Below are positions 5,508 through 5,781 of a DNA stretch of 5,781 nt, piece by piece (the stretch's first letter is position 1; every line of letters begins with the position of its first letter). Source of the DNA: Planctomycetota bacterium. GTDB taxonomy: Bacteria; Planctomycetota; Planctomycetia; Planctomycetales; Planctomycetaceae. The stretch spans positions 1 through 5,781 of the forward strand of contig JAPLOC010000635.1 of NCBI GenBank assembly GCA_026692825.1. Reading direction: 5' to 3'. A program made the translations under genes and the position numbers. The notes below the pieces were generated by a model. The model was not told the origin of the DNA. It did not search any database and was given only the letters and a program-made list of their open reading frames with translations.

Positions 5508-5781
5508 ATGCGTCGGATTTGCTGCGCTCTCGGATTGTTGGTCTCTTTGACGTTGACTGGTTGTGGCGAATCAGGCCCTGTTCTGGTCGAAGCGGGGGGG
5601 AAAGTCACGTATAACAACGCTCCCGTCGCGAACGCGACCGTTCGTTTTCTTCCCGCCGATGGTTCGAAAAAGGACTCGCCGTTCGGAATGGGGACGACTG
5701 ATAAGGACGGGAACTTTGAATTGAAAGTCCGTGGCGACAAGGGAGTTCCTGAAGGCGTTTACGATGTCACCGTGACCAAAC
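5508..5781 (+). CDS. Small lipoprotein, transthyretin-like/carboxypeptidase-regulatory-like fold, C-terminus outside window
   Basis: The first 91 residues are visible. MRRICCALGLLVSLTLTGC is a lipoprotein signal with lipobox LTGC and lipidated Cys19. Next come a short linker and a beta-sandwich start typical of carboxypeptidase regulatory-like domains: GKVTYNNAPVANATVRFLP (31-49), GTTDKDGNFELKV (62-74) and PEGVYDVTVTK (81-91). Planctomycetes encode many such small lipoproteins beside DUF1559 genes, usually about 130-160 residues, so perhaps a third is missing. It is probably anchored in a membrane, facing the periplasm or outside; its role is unknown. AGGA at 5495-5498 supports the ATG at 5508. 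A run of seven G (5594-5600) lies inside the gene, but the frame is consistent on both sides of it. Confidence 0.9.
   Translation, partial: MRRICCALGLLVSLTLTGCGESGPVLVEAGGKVTYNNAPVANATVRFLPADGSKKDSPFGMGTTDKDGNFELKVRGDKGVPEGVYDVTVTK

Noticed and set aside
5411..5740. 109-codon minus-strand frame
   Set aside because: Antisense to the small lipoprotein gene, with no recognisable features.

Overview
The window looks like chromosomal DNA of a planctomycete (phylum Planctomycetota). The evidence is a combination of families typical of that phylum: a serine/threonine kinase fused to a formylglycine-generating-enzyme-like (SUMF1/PvdO) domain, a lipoprotein with FG-GAP/VCBS repeats and a C-terminal ASPIC/UnbV domain, a DUF1559 protein with a prepilin-type N-terminus, and directly after it a small lipoprotein with a transthyretin-like fold. 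The DNA is GC-rich by eye, and I saw no insertion sequence, CRISPR array, tRNA or rRNA.

Layout. Positions 1-1707, minus strand: kinase-FGE fusion gene, whose C-terminal end lies outside the window. Its 5' part carries two closely spaced lesions that shift the frame twice. The second is best explained by loss of about 19 bases that encoded the ATP-anchoring lysine segment, so the gene is probably a recent pseudogene or encodes a kinase-dead remnant. Positions 1708-2132: no gene, but an unusual density of short perfect hairpins. Positions 2133-4055, minus strand: FG-GAP/ASPIC lipoprotein with seven calcium-loop motifs. Positions 4056-4266: divergent control region with overlapping promoter-like boxes for the two strands, a 9-bp inverted repeat, and a terminator-like hairpin in the leader of the plus-strand gene. 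Positions 4267-5283, plus strand: DUF1559 pseudopilin-like protein with a strong ribosome binding site and a strong intrinsic terminator (5332-5368). Positions 5508 to the window end, plus strand: N-terminal 91 residues of a small lipoprotein.

How the genes relate. The two plus-strand genes follow a common planctomycete pairing of a DUF1559 protein and a small lipoprotein; both are probably exported, but a terminator separates them, so they may be transcribed independently. The FG-GAP/ASPIC protein is divergently transcribed from the DUF1559 gene and shares a short control region with it. The kinase-FGE gene lies downstream of the FG-GAP/ASPIC gene on the same strand but is 425 bases away. 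I see no convincing defence, biosynthetic or mobile system. The most notable items are the damaged kinase N-lobe, the hairpin cluster at 1951-2082, and the compact divergent regulatory region.
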